Positions 1 to 9,236 are shown, counted from the stretch's first letter. The stretch is 64,000 bases of DNA from Yoonia sp. F2084L (GCF_023015625.1 NZ_JALKAH010000002.1:434001-498000); one strand, 5' to 3'. Notes: a model not told the origin generated them from the sequence alone. Program-made: numbers and translations.

Positions 1-379
1 CGTCCTCACCCAGATCACCGACCATTTTCGCCAATGGCTCGGCCATCGCATCAATCGCCGTCGCTTGCATTTCGCGCCCTGCATCCGTCAGAAAGACAAC
101 CTTGCTGCGTCCGTCCGTTTCGTGGGGTGCCATGCGGATCAGGCCCCGCTTTTCCAACACGGCAAGCGTGTGGGTCATTGTTGTCTTGGGCACCTGAAAC
201 GCATTGGCGATGGCAAGGGGTGTTTTGCCATCGCCCAGTCTGACAAGGTGATTGAGCACCGAAAAATGCGAGATATGCAGTCCATCAGGCAAACGGGCCT
301 GAAACACCGCACTGCTGAGCTGGTTGATAATGCCAACTTCGTTAAAGAGTTGAAACAACGCGCGATGATCGTCGCCCAT
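1..379 (-). CDS. MarR-family transcriptional regulator (3' end beyond window)
   Basis: The first ~126 residues of a MarR-type winged-helix regulator; the gene runs off the left edge. The protein starts MGDDHRALFQLFNEV. Residues ~55-75 form the recognition helix (core NAFQVPKTTMTHTLAVL), followed by the wing with the family-typical DGRSK turn. Its start lies 8 bases beyond the stop of the nitroreductase-like gene at 388-1527, so the two share a leftward operon. The 40-base palindrome at 1541-1580 in front of that operon is a plausible binding site, which would make the regulator autoregulatory (inference). The ligand is unknown; MarR proteins usually sense phenolics, oxidants or small lipophilic compounds. 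Confidence 0.85.
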   Translation of the reverse strand, partial: MGDDHRALFQLFNEVGIINQLSSAVFQARLPDGLHISHFSVLNHLVRLGDGKTPLAIANAFQVPKTTMTHTLAVLEKRGLIRMAPHETDGRSKVVFLTDAGREMQATAIDAMAEPLAKMVGDLGED

Positions 380-387
380 AATATCCC

Positions 388-1527
388 TTACACAAGTTTC
401 GCCTCCAGCGGCCAACGCGGGCTGCGTCCGACTTCAATACCATAGCCTAACCGGCACAGCATTTGCACGGTCTCGCCTTCTGTCGCAAGCATCTGGTGCA
501 CTTTGGCATAGTGATCTGCCATTTCAGGGTATTCCTGTAAGGCCTGACTAAGCGGTTGCATACTGACCCCTTGGGACGTAGCCGCAAGGTTCAGGCGCAC
601 CCAGTCACGGCCCGCGTTGATTTGATCCACGCGTGTATTGCCTGCGGTGGCCTGCCACAAATGACCCATGGCCGTGTCGGTATTTTCAAGAACTGCCACT
701 TTACCCTGCGCAAACATCGTAGACGACGTATCCAGCGTGCCTTCGCGGGTCATCAGGCCAAAGGCACCGAGCGTTTCAAACATCGGTCCGGAAAAGTCGA
801 TCCCGTCGGGGTTCGCCTCAACCTCGGCCTTGCCGATCCGGAAGAGATCAACGCTTTCCTTGAACGTATGCGGCGTGTCGATCTCTATGACCAAGGCCTC
901 ATTGGTTAAGGTCCGCAGCGCTGCAATGCTTTGGGCTGAGGCATCACCGGCAACACGGCTGCCATGGACCGCTGCACTGGCGATGGCGGCAATGGTTTCA
1001 GGTGCAACGGTGCGTGTCGTGTCAAAAGGTTCTTTGTTGGATCGTCGCTGCATCACGTGTTGGAACAGGGGGTCCTTTGCCTGATTTGGGTCCTGTCGGA
1101 AGGTGGCGATTGCAACCGGCCGATCATCCAGCCCGGACAGGTCGGAACCTTGCGGAAAAAGCTCCAGATCGACGGCATAGCCATCTTCGGCGGCCGCCAT
1201 GACCATCAATTCAAGAAAGCAGCCCAGCCCGATTGTGATCTGGCGGTTCAGCGGATCGGTGTGCGGCAACAACCGTTCGGTATCTACGGTCAAAATCACC
1301 TGATCCGGCGTCGACAAATCCACCATCCAAGGTTGGCGGTTGTGGGGGTTTGGGGCAAGGATTGCATAAGACAGTGCCCGTTTGCGCGGTTCACTGTAGA
1401 TCACGCCTGCCTGATCCCAAGGTGCGATCGCGGCGGATGGTGTGCGGCTGGCAATTGTGCCGACTGTCGCAGTTGCGGCAACGATGATGCCACCACCAGA
1501 CAGGGCAAGGAACTTACGTCTATTCAT
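388..1527 (-). CDS. Tat-exported Acg-family nitroreductase-like flavoprotein
   Basis: 379 residues. The N terminus carries a twin-arginine signal (NRRKFLAL, residues 2-9, then a Gly/Ala-rich hydrophobic stretch), predicting export of a folded, cofactor-loaded protein. Residues 60-67 read NPHNRQPW, the hallmark near the start of the FMN-binding Acg/nitroreductase family, and the length fits that group. Family knowledge suggests an FMN-dependent oxidoreductase fold, but several Acg members have no known reaction, so no substrate is claimed. It is followed after 8 bases by a MarR gene and preceded by a strong palindromic operator, so it is probably induced by the MarR ligand. The Tat signal on a nitroreductase-like protein is notable, because most nitroreductases are cytoplasmic. 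Confidence 0.8.
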   Translation of the reverse strand: MNRRKFLALSGGGIIVAATATVGTIASRTPSAAIAPWDQAGVIYSEPRKRALSYAILAPNPHNRQPWMVDLSTPDQVILTVDTERLLPHTDPLNRQITIGLGCFLELMVMAAAEDGYAVDLELFPQGSDLSGLDDRPVAIATFRQDPNQAKDPLFQHVMQRRSNKEPFDTTRTVAPETIAAIASAAVHGSRVAGDASAQSIAALRTLTNEALVIEIDTPHTFKESVDLFRIGKAEVEANPDGIDFSGPMFETLGAFGLMTREGTLDTSSTMFAQGKVAVLENTDTAMGHLWQATAGNTRVDQINAGRDWVRLNLAATSQGVSMQPLSQALQEYPEMADHYAKVHQMLATEGETVQMLCRLGYGIEVGRSPRWPLEAKLV

Positions 1528-1540
1528 CGGTCATCTCCAT

Positions 1541-1580
1541 ATAATTCGATATCGCACTATATAGTACGACATCGAATTAT
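1541..1580. promoter_or_regulatory. 40-base near-perfect palindromic operator
   Basis: An inverted repeat whose two 20-base arms pair at 18 of 20 positions. The outer arms ATAATTCGAT / ATCGAATTAT are perfect and the centre reads ACTATATAGT. It starts 14 bases upstream of the nitroreductase start codon and lies in the divergent gap facing the LysR gene. Size, symmetry and position fit a MarR dimer (or dimer pair) site that would block the leftward promoter. The mismatched pairs are 1551/1570 and 1555/1566. Control of the LysR gene from the same site is possible but not shown. Confidence 0.75.
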
Positions 1581-1685
1581 AATCAAGCCGTTGATTGTGG
1601 CTTTGTCGCGAGCCGTGTGTAAACGGCTGTTCTAACCCGCCTTTTGACCTTATCCATATGGAAAATGTCCGTCAGAAAGCCCCTT

Positions 1686-2582
1686 ATGCGCTTCAACCTT
1701 AAACAACTCGAAGCCTTTGTCTGGGTCGCCGATCTGCAAAGTTTTCGGCGCGCAGCAGAACGACTGAATACGACGCAGCCCAACATTTCGGCCCGCATTG
1801 CCGGACTTGAACAGGCGCTTGGTACAACATTGATGACACGCGATGCGGGGTCTGTGCGGCTGACGGGCAAAGGGCAAGACCTGCTGACACATGCGCGCCG
1901 GGTGCTAGACGCCACTGATGCTTTGGTCGCTGCGGCAGATCAGAAAAGCCTGATTGAGGGCACACTGCGCCTTGGCGTGACCGAGATGATCGTGCACACA
2001 TGGCTGCGCGCCTATTTGCGTCAGTTAAAGCAGGTCTATCCCCGGTTGTCGGTCGAACTCACGGTCGATTTTTCCGTCAATCTGGAAAAAGGTCTTGCTG
2101 AACGTAGCCTTGATCTGGCCTTGCAGAATGAGCCGTTTAGCCGCCTTGCGACGGGTCAGATTGAAATCGGCGCCTATGAATTGATCTGGGTCGCATCGCC
2201 TGATGTGGTGCCCGAAGACACACTCACGATTGAGGCGCTGGCCGCGCAGCCGATCCTGACCCACGCCCGCGACACCCGGCTTTATGAAGAGGTTGCGGCG
2301 TATTTTGCCGCGCGCCGCGATTTATCCCCATGCCTTGTGCCATCGACCAATCTTGCGGCCTGCCAAACCATGAGCGTCGATGGCATGGGCGTCGCTATCC
2401 TACCAGCGGCGATGGTCGCGCAAGACATCCAGACGGGTGCTTTGAAGCAGATTGACCATGCATGGACACCGGAACCCTTGCATTTTTTTGCGCGTTACGA
2501 TGCCGAGCGCGCGCCGCGGTTGGTAGCTGACGCTGCTGCAATTGCAGTGCAGGTTGCTCAAGACTTCGATCAGCAATCTTGA
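1686..2582 (+). CDS. LysR-family transcriptional regulator
   Basis: About 298 residues from the ATG at 1686, whose product starts MRFNLKQLEAFVWV, the usual LysR N terminus. In-frame ATGs at 1644 and 1665 would add 14 or 7 residues and are less likely. The helix-turn-helix covers residues ~18-40 (FRRAAERLNTTQPNISARI), followed by a periplasmic-binding-protein-like effector domain to the C terminus. It lies 79 bases upstream of, and in the same direction as, the hydantoinase operon at 2662-9236, and divergent from the nitroreductase operon. By position it is the best candidate regulator of the hydantoinase operon (inference); the inducer is unknown. Confidence 0.9.
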   Translation: MRFNLKQLEAFVWVADLQSFRRAAERLNTTQPNISARIAGLEQALGTTLMTRDAGSVRLTGKGQDLLTHARRVLDATDALVAAADQKSLIEGTLRLGVTEMIVHTWLRAYLRQLKQVYPRLSVELTVDFSVNLEKGLAERSLDLALQNEPFSRLATGQIEIGAYELIWVASPDVVPEDTLTIEALAAQPILTHARDTRLYEEVAAYFAARRDLSPCLVPSTNLAACQTMSVDGMGVAILPAAMVAQDIQTGALKQIDHAWTPEPLHFFARYDAERAPRLVADAAAIAVQVAQDFDQQS

Positions 2583-2661
2583 TCTTATAAATCGTATTAT
2601 TCAATTGGCGGTGATCATCCTCCTGTCCTAACCTTGTTCTCAAATGTCGAGGACGGGATAG

Positions 2662-4737
2662 ATGCAGCATCAGATACGCATGGGTGTCGATATCGGTGGC
2701 ACCTTTACGGATGTCGTGCTGGAGGTGGGTCAAGACCAGTACTCGACCAAAGTTCTGACCACCTATGCGGCCCCCGAAGATGCCATCATTGATGGGATGC
2801 ATCAGGTTTGCGCCAAGGCTGGGATCACGCCTGCGCGCATTGCCCAAATCATTCACGGCACCACGCTCGCTACCAACGCCTTGATTGAACGGCGCGGGGC
2901 AAAGACCGCGTTGATCACAACGATGGGCTTTCGCGATGTCATCGAAATGCGCACCGAAAGCCGGTTTGAGCAATATGATCTGAACCTGCAACTGCCAGAG
3001 CCGCTTTTGCCCCGTCAGCATCGGTTCACGCTGAAAGAACGCATGGATGTACAGGGCAATGTGCTCATCCCACTGGCGCGTGCTGAAGTTGAAGCACTTG
3101 CTGATCAGATGAAATCATACGGTTTTGAAAGCATCGCAATTGGCCTGATTCACGCCTATCTGAACGACAGCCATGAACAGATGATCCGCGATGTGTTTGC
3201 GCAGAAGCTACCGGATGTGATGATTTCGCTCTCTTCCGAAGTTTCGCCGCAAATGCGCGAATACGAGCGGTTCAATACGACCGTTGCGAACGCTTACATC
3301 AAGCCTTTGATGAAATCCTACTTGGGGCGTCTTGAGGGCCGTTTGGCGGATGAGGGTGCTGCCTGCCCGATCTTCCTGATGCATTCAGGCGGTGGCATTA
3401 TCAGCCTAAAAAGTGCGGCCGATTTTCCGATCCGCTTGGTCGAATCTGGCCCTGCGGGGGGCGCTGTCTTTGCTGCCAATATCGCGGCGCGCTATGGGCT
3501 GAATAAAGTGCTGTCCTTCGATATGGGCGGTACAACAGCCAAGATTTGCCTGATTAAGAACCAAACCCCAAAAACAGCGCGTGTGTTTGAGGTCGCCCGC
3601 ACCTATCGCTTCAAAAAAGGGTCCGGCATGCCCATTTCGATCCCCGTAATCGACATGGTCGAAATAGGGGCAGGCGGCGGCAGCCTTGCCCATGTGGATG
3701 GCATGCGCCAAATCCGCGTCGGGCCGGAAAGCGCGGGGTCAGAGCCCGGGCCCGCCTGCTACGGACGCGGTGGCGAACGCCCTGCGGTCACCGATGCGGA
3801 CCTGACATTGGGTAAGCTTGACCCTGACAATTTCGCCGGTGGCTCCATTAAGCTCGACGGCGATGCGTCCACTAAAGCGCTCAGCACCTTGGGTGCACCC
3901 TTGGACATGGACGCGCAGACAGCTGCCTTTGGCCTGGCCGAGGTCGTCGATGAAAACATGGCGAATGCCGCTCGCGTGCATGCGGTTGAGAATGGCGAGG
4001 ACCTTTCCGACTATACCATGATCGCATTTGGTGGTGCCGCCCCGCTGCACGCGGGGCGCTTGTGTGAAAAGCTGGGCGTGGATCGTTTGCTGGTGCCAAC
4101 AGGGGCAGGTGTTGGCTCTGCCATTGGCTTTCTGCGCGCGCCATTCAGCTTTGAAGCGACCCGCAGTGTTTACATGAAACTATCCGATTTTGCGCCAGAC
4201 ATCGTGAAGACTTTGCTGAGTGAATTGGAAACCGAAGCGACCGGATTTGTGCGCACCTGTGACGCCACAGCCCCGATCAACGCGGAATACAAGGTCTATA
4301 TGCGCTACACCGGGCAGGGCTGGGAAATTCCGATCTCGCTGACCGCCGATCAAGCGGCCAACCCCGATGCAGCGACGTTCCAAACCTTGTTCGAGGCCGA
4401 CTATACGACACTCTTTGGCCGCACTGTTGCTGGCATGGATATCGAAATCACGGTTTGGGCGGTCAACGCCACGACAGAGGCGGCCTTGGCCGAACCGCTT
4501 TCTCACACACCGAAAGGGCAGGCGGGGGCGATATCCTCCACCCGCGCATTGTTCGATCCGGCCGCGGGGACAGCAAGCGACGCGGCGGTCGTGTTGCGCA
4601 GCACGCTCAACCCCGGCGACACGGTCGCAGGCCCCGCGTTGATCACCGAGGATGAAACCACAATCGTCATTCCCAACAGCCGCACAGCCATCGCACGCCC
4701 CGACGGCACCATCGACATCACGGAGAAACGGACATGA
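2662..4737 (+). CDS. hyuA: Hydantoinase/oxoprolinase family subunit A
   Basis: 691 residues. The N-terminal phosphate-binding motif VDIGGTFTDVV (residues ~9-19), the HGTTLATNALIERRGA block (~72-87) and the second ASKHA-type phosphate loop FDMGGTTAKI (~287-296) mark the ATP-binding A subunit of the hydantoinase / 5-oxoprolinase / acetone-carboxylase superfamily. Members couple ATP hydrolysis to opening of a cyclic amide or to carboxylation, together with a B subunit. The stop overlaps the start of hyuB by 4 bases (4734-4737), implying a coupled A/B complex. It is the first gene of a five-gene operon. The real substrate cannot be read from sequence; the name HyuA is at family level only. Confidence 0.9.
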   Translation: MQHQIRMGVDIGGTFTDVVLEVGQDQYSTKVLTTYAAPEDAIIDGMHQVCAKAGITPARIAQIIHGTTLATNALIERRGAKTALITTMGFRDVIEMRTESRFEQYDLNLQLPEPLLPRQHRFTLKERMDVQGNVLIPLARAEVEALADQMKSYGFESIAIGLIHAYLNDSHEQMIRDVFAQKLPDVMISLSSEVSPQMREYERFNTTVANAYIKPLMKSYLGRLEGRLADEGAACPIFLMHSGGGIISLKSAADFPIRLVESGPAGGAVFAANIAARYGLNKVLSFDMGGTTAKICLIKNQTPKTARVFEVARTYRFKKGSGMPISIPVIDMVEIGAGGGSLAHVDGMRQIRVGPESAGSEPGPACYGRGGERPAVTDADLTLGKLDPDNFAGGSIKLDGDASTKALSTLGAPLDMDAQTAAFGLAEVVDENMANAARVHAVENGEDLSDYTMIAFGGAAPLHAGRLCEKLGVDRLLVPTGAGVGSAIGFLRAPFSFEATRSVYMKLSDFAPDIVKTLLSELETEATGFVRTCDATAPINAEYKVYMRYTGQGWEIPISLTADQAANPDAATFQTLFEADYTTLFGRTVAGMDIEITVWAVNATTEAALAEPLSHTPKGQAGAISSTRALFDPAAGTASDAAVVLRSTLNPGDTVAGPALITEDETTIVIPNSRTAIARPDGTIDITEKRT

Positions 4738-6419
4738 GCAATGTTGCCTACCAAGTGATGTGGAACCGCCTGATCTCGGTCGTGGAAGAACAGGCGCAGG
4801 CGCTAGTGAGGACGGCTTTCTCCACTTCCGTGCGTGAAGCAGGTGACCTGTCTGCCGGTGTCTACAATGCCGAAGGGCTGATGCTGGCGCAGGCCGTCAC
4901 CGGCACCCCCGGCCATGTGAATGCGATGGCCGACGCTGTTGCCCATTTCATCCGTCGCATCGGGCGTCAGAACATCAACGAAGGTGACGTCTACATCACC
5001 AATGATCCATGGGAAGGCACCGGGCATCTGCATGACGTCACCGTGGTCAGCCCTTCTTTTCATAAGGGCCAGCACGTGGGCTTTTTCGCCTGTACGGCAC
5101 ATGTCGTCGATATTGGCGGGCGCGGTTTTGGTGCAGATGCGGCGAGCGTCTATGAAGAAGGCCTCTATATTCCGATCATGAAGTTTGCGGATCGTGGCAC
5201 CGTCGATGAAACGCTCATCCGCATCGTCCGTGGCAACGTGCGCGAACCGGATCAACTGGTTGGTGATATGTACGCGCTGGCGACCTGTAATGAGATTGGG
5301 CATCGCCGCTTGGTCGAGATGATGGATGAGTTCGACCTCGTTGATCTGGAAGGCATCGGCGACTTCATCCTCGAAAACTCGCGCCGGGCGACATTGGAGC
5401 GGATTGCAGCCCTGCCACGCGAGAGCGCGACGGGCGAGATGCGGATTGACGGCTTTGCCACGCCGATTGATCTGAAGGTAAAGCTGACCATCTCAGAAGA
5501 CCGGATGCATTGCGATTTCACTGGCACCTCTGGATTGGACAAGAAGGGCATCAACGTGCCGCTGGTTTATACCAAGGCCTACGCCTGCTATGCGCTCAAA
5601 TGTGCGGTAGCCCCGGAAATCCCGAACAATGCCGCATCGCTGGCCCCATTCACGATCTCGGCCCCGGAAAACAGCATCGTCAACGCCGTCCACCCGGCCC
5701 CCGTCGCCTTGCGCCACGTGATCGGGCATATGATCCCCGATACGGTCTATGACGCGCTGGACAAGATATTGCCTGCGACCGTGCCTGCCGAAGGGGCTGG
5801 GTGCCTGTGCAATTTCCAGGTTTCACTGCGCCCCGCGCCGGGCAAATCGGGGCGACGGTCCGAGGTGCTGACCTTCAATTCTGGCGGCGCGGGTGCGCGC
5901 CCGACGGTGGATGGCTTGAACGCGACGGCCTTTCCTTCTGGCGTCATGACCATGCCGATTGAGGCGACGGAACACACCGGACCCGTGATCATCTGGCGTA
6001 AGGAGCTGCGCCCCGACAGCGGTGGCGCGGGTGAGTACCGTGGCGGTTTGGGCCAATATATGGAGGTGGGTGCCACCGCAGGGCACGAGTTTGACTTCTC
6101 CGCCATGTTCGACCGCGTCGATCATCCCGCGCGCGGACGCCAAGGCGGGCAGGACGGTGCGCCCACAACCATCGCACAGGATGACGGCACGCGCATGCAA
6201 GGCAAAGGCAAGCAGGATGTGCCAGAGGGCCGGCGCGTGATGCTCGCGTTTCCCGGCGGTGCAGGATACGGCGATGCGTCGCAACGGGACCCTGCATTGG
6301 TCAAACGCGATCTTGCGCGCGGCTATATTTCCGCCGAAGCTGCCCGCGAGGATTATGGGATGAGCGCGGCTGCGGTGGACGCTGTTCTGGCCGCCACAGC
6401 GAAGGGAGAAACCGCATGA
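4734..6419 (+). CDS. hyuB: Hydantoinase/oxoprolinase family subunit B
   Basis: 561 residues, typical length for the HyuB / hydantoinase B domain family. Diagnostic blocks are the N-terminal region ending STSVREAGDLSAGV (~residues 25-40), GTPGHVNAM (~61), GDVYITNDPWEGTGHLHDVT (~84-103) and the downstream TAHVVDIGGRGFG. It overlaps hyuA and the FAD oxidoreductase gene by 4 bases each. The A and B subunits are expected to act together on one cytoplasmic substrate; with no carboxylase gamma subunit nearby, an amide-opening role is more likely than acetone carboxylation (inference). Confidence 0.9.
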   Translation: MSNVAYQVMWNRLISVVEEQAQALVRTAFSTSVREAGDLSAGVYNAEGLMLAQAVTGTPGHVNAMADAVAHFIRRIGRQNINEGDVYITNDPWEGTGHLHDVTVVSPSFHKGQHVGFFACTAHVVDIGGRGFGADAASVYEEGLYIPIMKFADRGTVDETLIRIVRGNVREPDQLVGDMYALATCNEIGHRRLVEMMDEFDLVDLEGIGDFILENSRRATLERIAALPRESATGEMRIDGFATPIDLKVKLTISEDRMHCDFTGTSGLDKKGINVPLVYTKAYACYALKCAVAPEIPNNAASLAPFTISAPENSIVNAVHPAPVALRHVIGHMIPDTVYDALDKILPATVPAEGAGCLCNFQVSLRPAPGKSGRRSEVLTFNSGGAGARPTVDGLNATAFPSGVMTMPIEATEHTGPVIIWRKELRPDSGGAGEYRGGLGQYMEVGATAGHEFDFSAMFDRVDHPARGRQGGQDGAPTTIAQDDGTRMQGKGKQDVPEGRRVMLAFPGGAGYGDASQRDPALVKRDLARGYISAEAAREDYGMSAAAVDAVLAATAKGETA

Positions 6420-7621
6420 CGCAGGCGCCCGCCAAGACCAGCTATGACGTCGTGATCGTGGGCGGAGCGATGTATGGGTCGTCTGTCGCATGGTTCCTGA
6501 CGGACAACCCGGATTTTGATGGTTCGATCCTTGTGGTGGAACGTGACCCGACTTATGAGTTCACGTCTACTTCGCACACCAATTCCTGCATGCGTCAGCA
6601 ATTCAGCGCGGCAATCAACGTGCGCGTGTCACAATTCGCCGCTGATTTCGTGAAGAACTTCCGCGACTATATGGGCGGTGACCCACGCGTGCCGGACGTC
6701 GTATTGCAAAGCTATGGCTACATGTATCTGGCCGACAACGAAGACTTCGCCGCGACCTTGCGCGAAAGCCAGAAATTGCAGGCCGCCTGCGGTGCTGGAA
6801 CCAAACACATGACACGCGATGAGATTGCTGCCGATTATCCATTCTATAACCTCGATGATATTGTCGCGGCGAACCACAATCTGGTGGATGAAGGTTACTT
6901 TGATGGCAACACGCTGTTTGATTGGTGGAAAAGGTCCGCCAAGGAGCGTGGTGTAGAATACCTTACCAATGAGGTTATCGCCATGAACCGCAACGCTGCG
7001 GGCACCAAAGTTGAAAGCGTTATCCTGAAGTCCGGCGAAGTGATCAGCTGCGGTGCGGTGGTCAACGCATCAGGCCCACGCGCCGTGCTGACATCCCGCA
7101 TGGCGGGTATCGAAATCCCGGTGGAGCCGCGCAAGCGCTATACCTTCATCTTTGAGGCGGAAAAGCCGCTTGATCGCGATCTGCCACTGACGATTGACCC
7201 CTCCGGCGTGCACATGCGCACCGATGGCACCTATTATTTGGCGGGTTGCCCCCCGGATGAGGACCCGGCGGTCGACTATGATGACTTCATGCAGGATCAC
7301 AGGATCTGGGAAGATAAGGTCTGGCCGATCCTCGCAAGCCGCATTCCGCAGTTCGAGGCGATCAAGCTGCGCAATTCATGGGCGGGGCATTACGCCTACA
7401 ACACCTTCGACCAGAACGCGATTTTGGGGCCGCATACCGAAGTTGAAAACTTCATCTTCGTGAATGGTTTCTCGGGTCACGGTTTCCAACAATCGCCTGC
7501 CATGGGGCGCGGGACGGCGGAACTGATTGCTTACGGTGAATATCGCGCGCTCGACCTCAGCCCGTTCAACTATGACCGGATCGATAAGGGCGAGAAATTT
7601 GTTGAAAAGGCCGTGATATGA
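6416..7621 (+). CDS. FAD-dependent oxidoreductase (DAO/DadA type)
   Basis: 401 residues. A Rossmann dinucleotide fold opens the protein (VVIVGGAMYGSSVAWFL, ~residues 12-28) and a C-terminal FAD-contact region is visible (FVNGFSGHGFQQSPAMGRG, ~residues 357-375), as in the D-amino-acid oxidase / FOXRED1-like DAO family. Members oxidise C-N bonds of amino acids, sarcosine-type N-alkyl compounds or related acids. Third gene of the hydantoinase operon, overlapping both neighbours by 4 bases. A sensible role is oxidation of the amino-acid-like product released by HyuAB, or of an N-substituted precursor (inference). No signal peptide is seen, so a cytoplasmic or membrane-peripheral enzyme. Confidence 0.85.
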   Translation: MTQAPAKTSYDVVIVGGAMYGSSVAWFLTDNPDFDGSILVVERDPTYEFTSTSHTNSCMRQQFSAAINVRVSQFAADFVKNFRDYMGGDPRVPDVVLQSYGYMYLADNEDFAATLRESQKLQAACGAGTKHMTRDEIAADYPFYNLDDIVAANHNLVDEGYFDGNTLFDWWKRSAKERGVEYLTNEVIAMNRNAAGTKVESVILKSGEVISCGAVVNASGPRAVLTSRMAGIEIPVEPRKRYTFIFEAEKPLDRDLPLTIDPSGVHMRTDGTYYLAGCPPDEDPAVDYDDFMQDHRIWEDKVWPILASRIPQFEAIKLRNSWAGHYAYNTFDQNAILGPHTEVENFIFVNGFSGHGFQQSPAMGRGTAELIAYGEYRALDLSPFNYDRIDKGEKFVEKAVI

Positions 7622-8403
7622 AGATGACTCCCAACGCGTTCCTTGCCGCTGTCCGCGAGGGTCGCCAGCAAATCGGCCTTTGGGTCAGCATGTCGAGCAA
7701 CTACGCCGCCGAGGTTGTGGCTGGTGCAGGCTACGACTGGCTGCTGGTCGATATGGAACATGCGCCCAGCGATATGGGCACGGTTTTAGGGCAGCTACAG
7801 GCGATTGCGCCGCATGGGTCGACCGCCATCGTGCGCCCGCCATGGAATGACACAGTTATGGTCAAGCGGTTGCTGGACTTGGGCGCGCCGGGGCTGTTGT
7901 TCCCGATGGTGCAATCTGTGGCCGAGGCGCAGGCGGCAGTTGCCGCATGTTGCTATCCGCCAAATGGTGTGCGTGGCGTTGCTGGATCCATCCGCGCCAA
8001 CAACTTTGGCCGGATCACGGATTACTATGCCAAGGCTGATGATCAAACGGCGGTGATCTTGCAGGTCGAAACCCGGTCAGCTGTCGCACAGTCCTTGCAG
8101 ATTGGCCAAGTGGATGGCGTTGATGGCGTGTTCTTCGGCCCCGCCGATATCGCCGCGGATATGGGACTGTTGGGCAAGCATATGTCAGATGAGGTCTGGA
8201 ACCTGATCTTGCCTGCCGCGCGCAAGCTGATGGATGCGGGTATTGCGGTTGGTACTTTGGTCACTGATCCTGCATTCGCGCAAAAGCTGCTTGCCGAGGG
8301 CTTCACATTTGTGGCCTGCGGCACGGATACGAATTTACTGGCCAAAGGGGCCGATGCCCTGCTTGCGCAAATGCGCGTGGCCACCGGAAAGGAAAATACA
8401 TGA
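7618..8403 (+). CDS. HpcH/HpaI-family aldolase
   Basis: 261 residues, the usual size for class II pyruvate-type aldolases of the HpcH/HpaI family. Visible motifs are LLVDMEHAPSD (~41-51, with the catalytic His after Glu), the metal-ligand stretch QVETRSAV (~149-156) and GPADIAADMG (~173-182). These enzymes split 2-keto-3-deoxy acids or 4-hydroxy-2-oxo acids into pyruvate plus an aldehyde using a divalent metal. An ATGA overlap couples it to the FAD oxidoreductase. It probably performs the C-C cleavage step that feeds this pathway into central metabolism (inference). Confidence 0.9.
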   Translation: MKMTPNAFLAAVREGRQQIGLWVSMSSNYAAEVVAGAGYDWLLVDMEHAPSDMGTVLGQLQAIAPHGSTAIVRPPWNDTVMVKRLLDLGAPGLLFPMVQSVAEAQAAVAACCYPPNGVRGVAGSIRANNFGRITDYYAKADDQTAVILQVETRSAVAQSLQIGQVDGVDGVFFGPADIAADMGLLGKHMSDEVWNLILPAARKLMDAGIAVGTLVTDPAFAQKLLAEGFTFVACGTDTNLLAKGADALLAQMRVATGKENT

Positions 8404-9236
8404 AGAAACTTGTTTTGACAGGGGCTGCGGGCGCCCTTGGGTCCCGCCTGCGCGGGCCTTTGAAAAAGATGTGCGATGAACTGGTTTCGACCGATATTGC
8501 AGACGACATTGGGGAATTGCAGAAAGGTGAGACCTATGTGCAGGCTGATCTGTCAAACCTTGATGCGATGCTAAAGATCATCGACGGGGCCGATATGGTG
8601 GTCCACTTCGGCGCAATCGCGGATGAGGCCGCTTGGGATGATATCCTGCAATCCAACATCATCGGGGCCTATAATGTCTGGGAGGCGGCCTATCGCGGCG
8701 GCGTCAAACGCGTTGTCTATGCCAGCTCTGTTCACGCCGTGGGTATGCACAAGAAAACCGACACGATCGGGCTGGATGCCCCGCATCGCCCGGATACCTA
8801 CTATGGGCTTGCCAAATGCTTCAGCGAAGACCTTGCCAGCCTCTATTGGGACAAGCGCGGGATCGAGGCGGTGTGCCTGCGCATCTTCTCTTGTGCGCCA
8901 GCGACCAACGCGCGCAGCATCGGGACGTGGTTGTCCTATGACGATCTGATCCATCTGGTTGAACGGTCTGTGGACAGCCCCGTTGTGGGCTTTTCGATTG
9001 TCTATGGTATTTCCAACAATGACCGCGCTGTCGTAGATAATGCCAAGGCAGGCCATCTGGGTTACCGGCCGAAAGATAATGCAGAGGTCTTTGCCAAAGA
9101 GGTGTTCGCGGGCACGCCACCTTTGGATAACAAGGACCTCGCCAATCTGTGCATTGGTGGGCCATTCGCGACTGTTGAACTTGGCAATTCAGGTGTCGCA
9201 GGCATCGCAAAGATGAACGCGGACAGCGACGACTAG
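8400..9236 (+). CDS. NAD-dependent epimerase/dehydratase-family protein, uronate-dehydrogenase-like
   Basis: 278 residues of the short-chain extended dehydrogenase type. The glycine motif TGAAGALGSRL starts at residue 7, and the catalytic YxxxK is seen as YYGLAK (~residue 133), preceded by YASSVHAVG. The overall pattern (VVHFGAIADEAAWDDILQSN and YGLAKCFSE) resembles hexuronate dehydrogenases that oxidise uronic acids to aldarolactones, but other NAD(P) sugar dehydrogenases are not excluded. Last gene of the five-gene operon, overlapping the aldolase gene by 4 bases. Its TAG is interlocked with the stop of the convergent membrane-protein gene in one CTAG. Confidence 0.8.
   Translation: MKKLVLTGAAGALGSRLRGPLKKMCDELVSTDIADDIGELQKGETYVQADLSNLDAMLKIIDGADMVVHFGAIADEAAWDDILQSNIIGAYNVWEAAYRGGVKRVVYASSVHAVGMHKKTDTIGLDAPHRPDTYYGLAKCFSEDLASLYWDKRGIEAVCLRIFSCAPATNARSIGTWLSYDDLIHLVERSVDSPVVGFSIVYGISNNDRAVVDNAKAGHLGYRPKDNAEVFAKEVFAGTPPLDNKDLANLCIGGPFATVELGNSGVAGIAKMNADSDD

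Noticed and set aside
5823-6491. 222-codon minus-strand frame over the hyuB end
   Set aside because: No domain; overlaps the hyuB/FAD-oxidoreductase junction, which is well supported on the plus strand.
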